This document shows positions 63,327 through 64,000 of a stretch of DNA of 64,000 bases, in pieces. The position numbers and the translations under genes were made by a program. The DNA comes from Gadus chalcogrammus (Eukaryota; Chordata; Actinopteri; Gadiformes; Gadidae). The stretch is from the NCBI RefSeq assembly GCF_026213295.1, contig NC_079416.1, positions 192,001 to 256,000 on the forward strand, given 5' to 3'. The number at the start of each line of letters is the position of its first letter. The first letter of the stretch is position 1. The notes beneath the pieces were generated by a model. That model was not told where the DNA came from, ran no database searches, and saw nothing but the letters and a program-made list of their open reading frames with translations.

Positions 63327-63392
63327 ACACATGTCATACCTACACAAAGGGTTTATGGTTTATGACCCGTCATAAAAAAAAAACTCCACCAT
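63327..63392 (-). repeat. Right inverted terminus of the virus
   Basis: Reverse complement of 40909-40973 with one or two length differences in the T-run. Followed inward by CA/GT-rich sequence (63260-63330). Confidence 0.88.
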
Positions 63393-64000
63393 TGTTGGGA
63401 AAAATAACCTGCTGAGTACATCACATGTACATTATAAATATAGCTAACTCCTACCCTAGCCTGATGAGCACATCACATGGACACATTATAATATAGTCAA
63501 CTCTTGCTCTAACCCAACAACACAAACATGATATATAACAATATATAGTCAGGTCAAGGCCGGAGCTGAAGGCCCCATCTCCCAGGCAGGCAGATGGTGG
63601 ACACTCAGACAATGCACCAGTATCATCTCCAGAACGGGAGAGCCACATTAATTTATCACACAGGAGACATTTTGAGAGCTCTTCCCCGTTAGGAGGAACC
63701 AAGAGATACCTCTGCCCACACCAGGGGCCTGAGAGCCACATTAAATTATCACACACGAGACATTTCAGGGGGGCACTCCCCGTTTTAATTTATCACACCG
63801 GAGACACGAGGAACTCTCCCCTGTTACGAAGCTCTCTCAGGGCCTGGGAGCCAAAACACACAGAACCACACACACCTCAAACGCACACACCTCATCGAGA
63901 GGAGGATACAGCATAAAAACTACCACACAGGGACTCTTCATCCTCTTCTTCTGAAGCAGACCTTCCACGGAGGCGAAGCTCCGGACGAACCATCAGCGCT
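63393..64000. other. Right flank with short tandem repeats
   Basis: Outside the viral terminus. The string 'CCACATTAATTTATCACAC' and variants recur near 63652, 63735 and (partly) 63788, each followed by 'GAGACA'. Another pair, 'TGAGCACATCACATGGACA' and a variant, occurs near 63415 and 63464. No gene was recognised. Confidence 0.55.

Larger units (their letters stand above)
40909..63392. mobile_element. Polinton (Maverick) / adintovirus-like integrated dsDNA virus
   Basis: Inverted termini (40909-40973 and 63327-63392, continuing loosely through GT-rich sequence) enclose a set of genes diagnostic of Polintons/adintoviruses: protein-primed DNA polymerase B, retrovirus-type integrase with chromodomain, adenain-like protease, double jelly-roll major capsid, penton-like minor capsid and a basic core/membrane protein. 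After subtracting the 5.0-kb gypsy, 1.8-kb TTAA and 1.2-kb hAT insertions the virus is about 14.4 kb. Several core genes have stops or frameshifts, motif C of the polymerase is missing and no packaging ATPase is seen, so it is a defective fossil. A 6-bp target duplication could not be confirmed. Confidence 0.9.

Overview
The window reads as a teleost fish chromosome segment and is almost entirely nested mobile and viral DNA. The fish assignment is an inference. It rests on the mix of elements: L1/Tx1-, L2- and RTE-type LINE fragments, hAT, PIF-Harbinger and TTAA-target DNA transposons, a tRNA-derived SINE with an 'AAGCGCTATATAAA' tail, a gamma/epsilon-type endogenous retrovirus (ERV), a Gmr1-type Ty3/gypsy element, and a Polinton/adintovirus. 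I found no convincing host gene, rRNA, free-standing tRNA or CRISPR array. No species is claimed.

Layout. 1-8.9 kb: an L1-like LINE (minus strand, 16-bp target duplication), an L2-like LINE 3' end, and local tandem duplications. 8,871-14,932: a 6.06-kb palindromic transposon with perfect 8-bp target duplications; each arm carries seven ~170-bp tandem units and one copy of a 197-bp exon-like open frame. 15-16.4 kb: a GA-rich minisatellite with a conserved core. 17.3-17.8 kb: a candidate LTR with primer-binding site. 18.5-40.8 kb: a long interrupted inverted repeat (arms 18,528-21,300 and 39,075-40,786). Its interior holds a small palindromic MITE, a LINE fragment and a decayed ERV (24,226-38,558), itself hit by Harbinger, hAT and SINE insertions. 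An RTE LINE sits only in the left arm, so the right arm preserves the empty site.

40,909-63,392: a 22.5-kb Polinton/adintovirus-like integrated virus bounded by inverted termini. Rightward genes: a five-exon spliced gene of unknown function (phases agree at all four introns), a basic/Gly-rich ORF that looks like the N-terminal part of the polymerase, and protein-primed DNA polymerase B. Leftward genes, from the right end: three unknown genes, integrase with chromodomain, minor capsid (penton-like), a basic membrane-active/core protein, major capsid, and adenain-like protease. Polymerase, protease, major capsid, integrase and one unknown gene carry stops or frameshifts. Polymerase motif C is missing and no packaging ATPase is visible, so this is a fossil copy. 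Later insertions inside it are a hAT in intron 2 of the spliced gene, a TTAA element, and a nearly pristine Gmr1-type gypsy element (51,753-56,784) with the unusual order gag-PR-IN-RT-RNaseH and LTRs differing at about one base.

How the virus genes fit together: polymerase with its terminal-protein-like upstream region for protein-primed replication, integrase for chromosomal insertion, and major/minor capsid, core protein and protease for a virion. The two gene blocks converge where the gypsy element landed. Everything right of 63,392 looks like flanking repetitive DNA. All homology calls come from reading motifs by eye; no database search was run.
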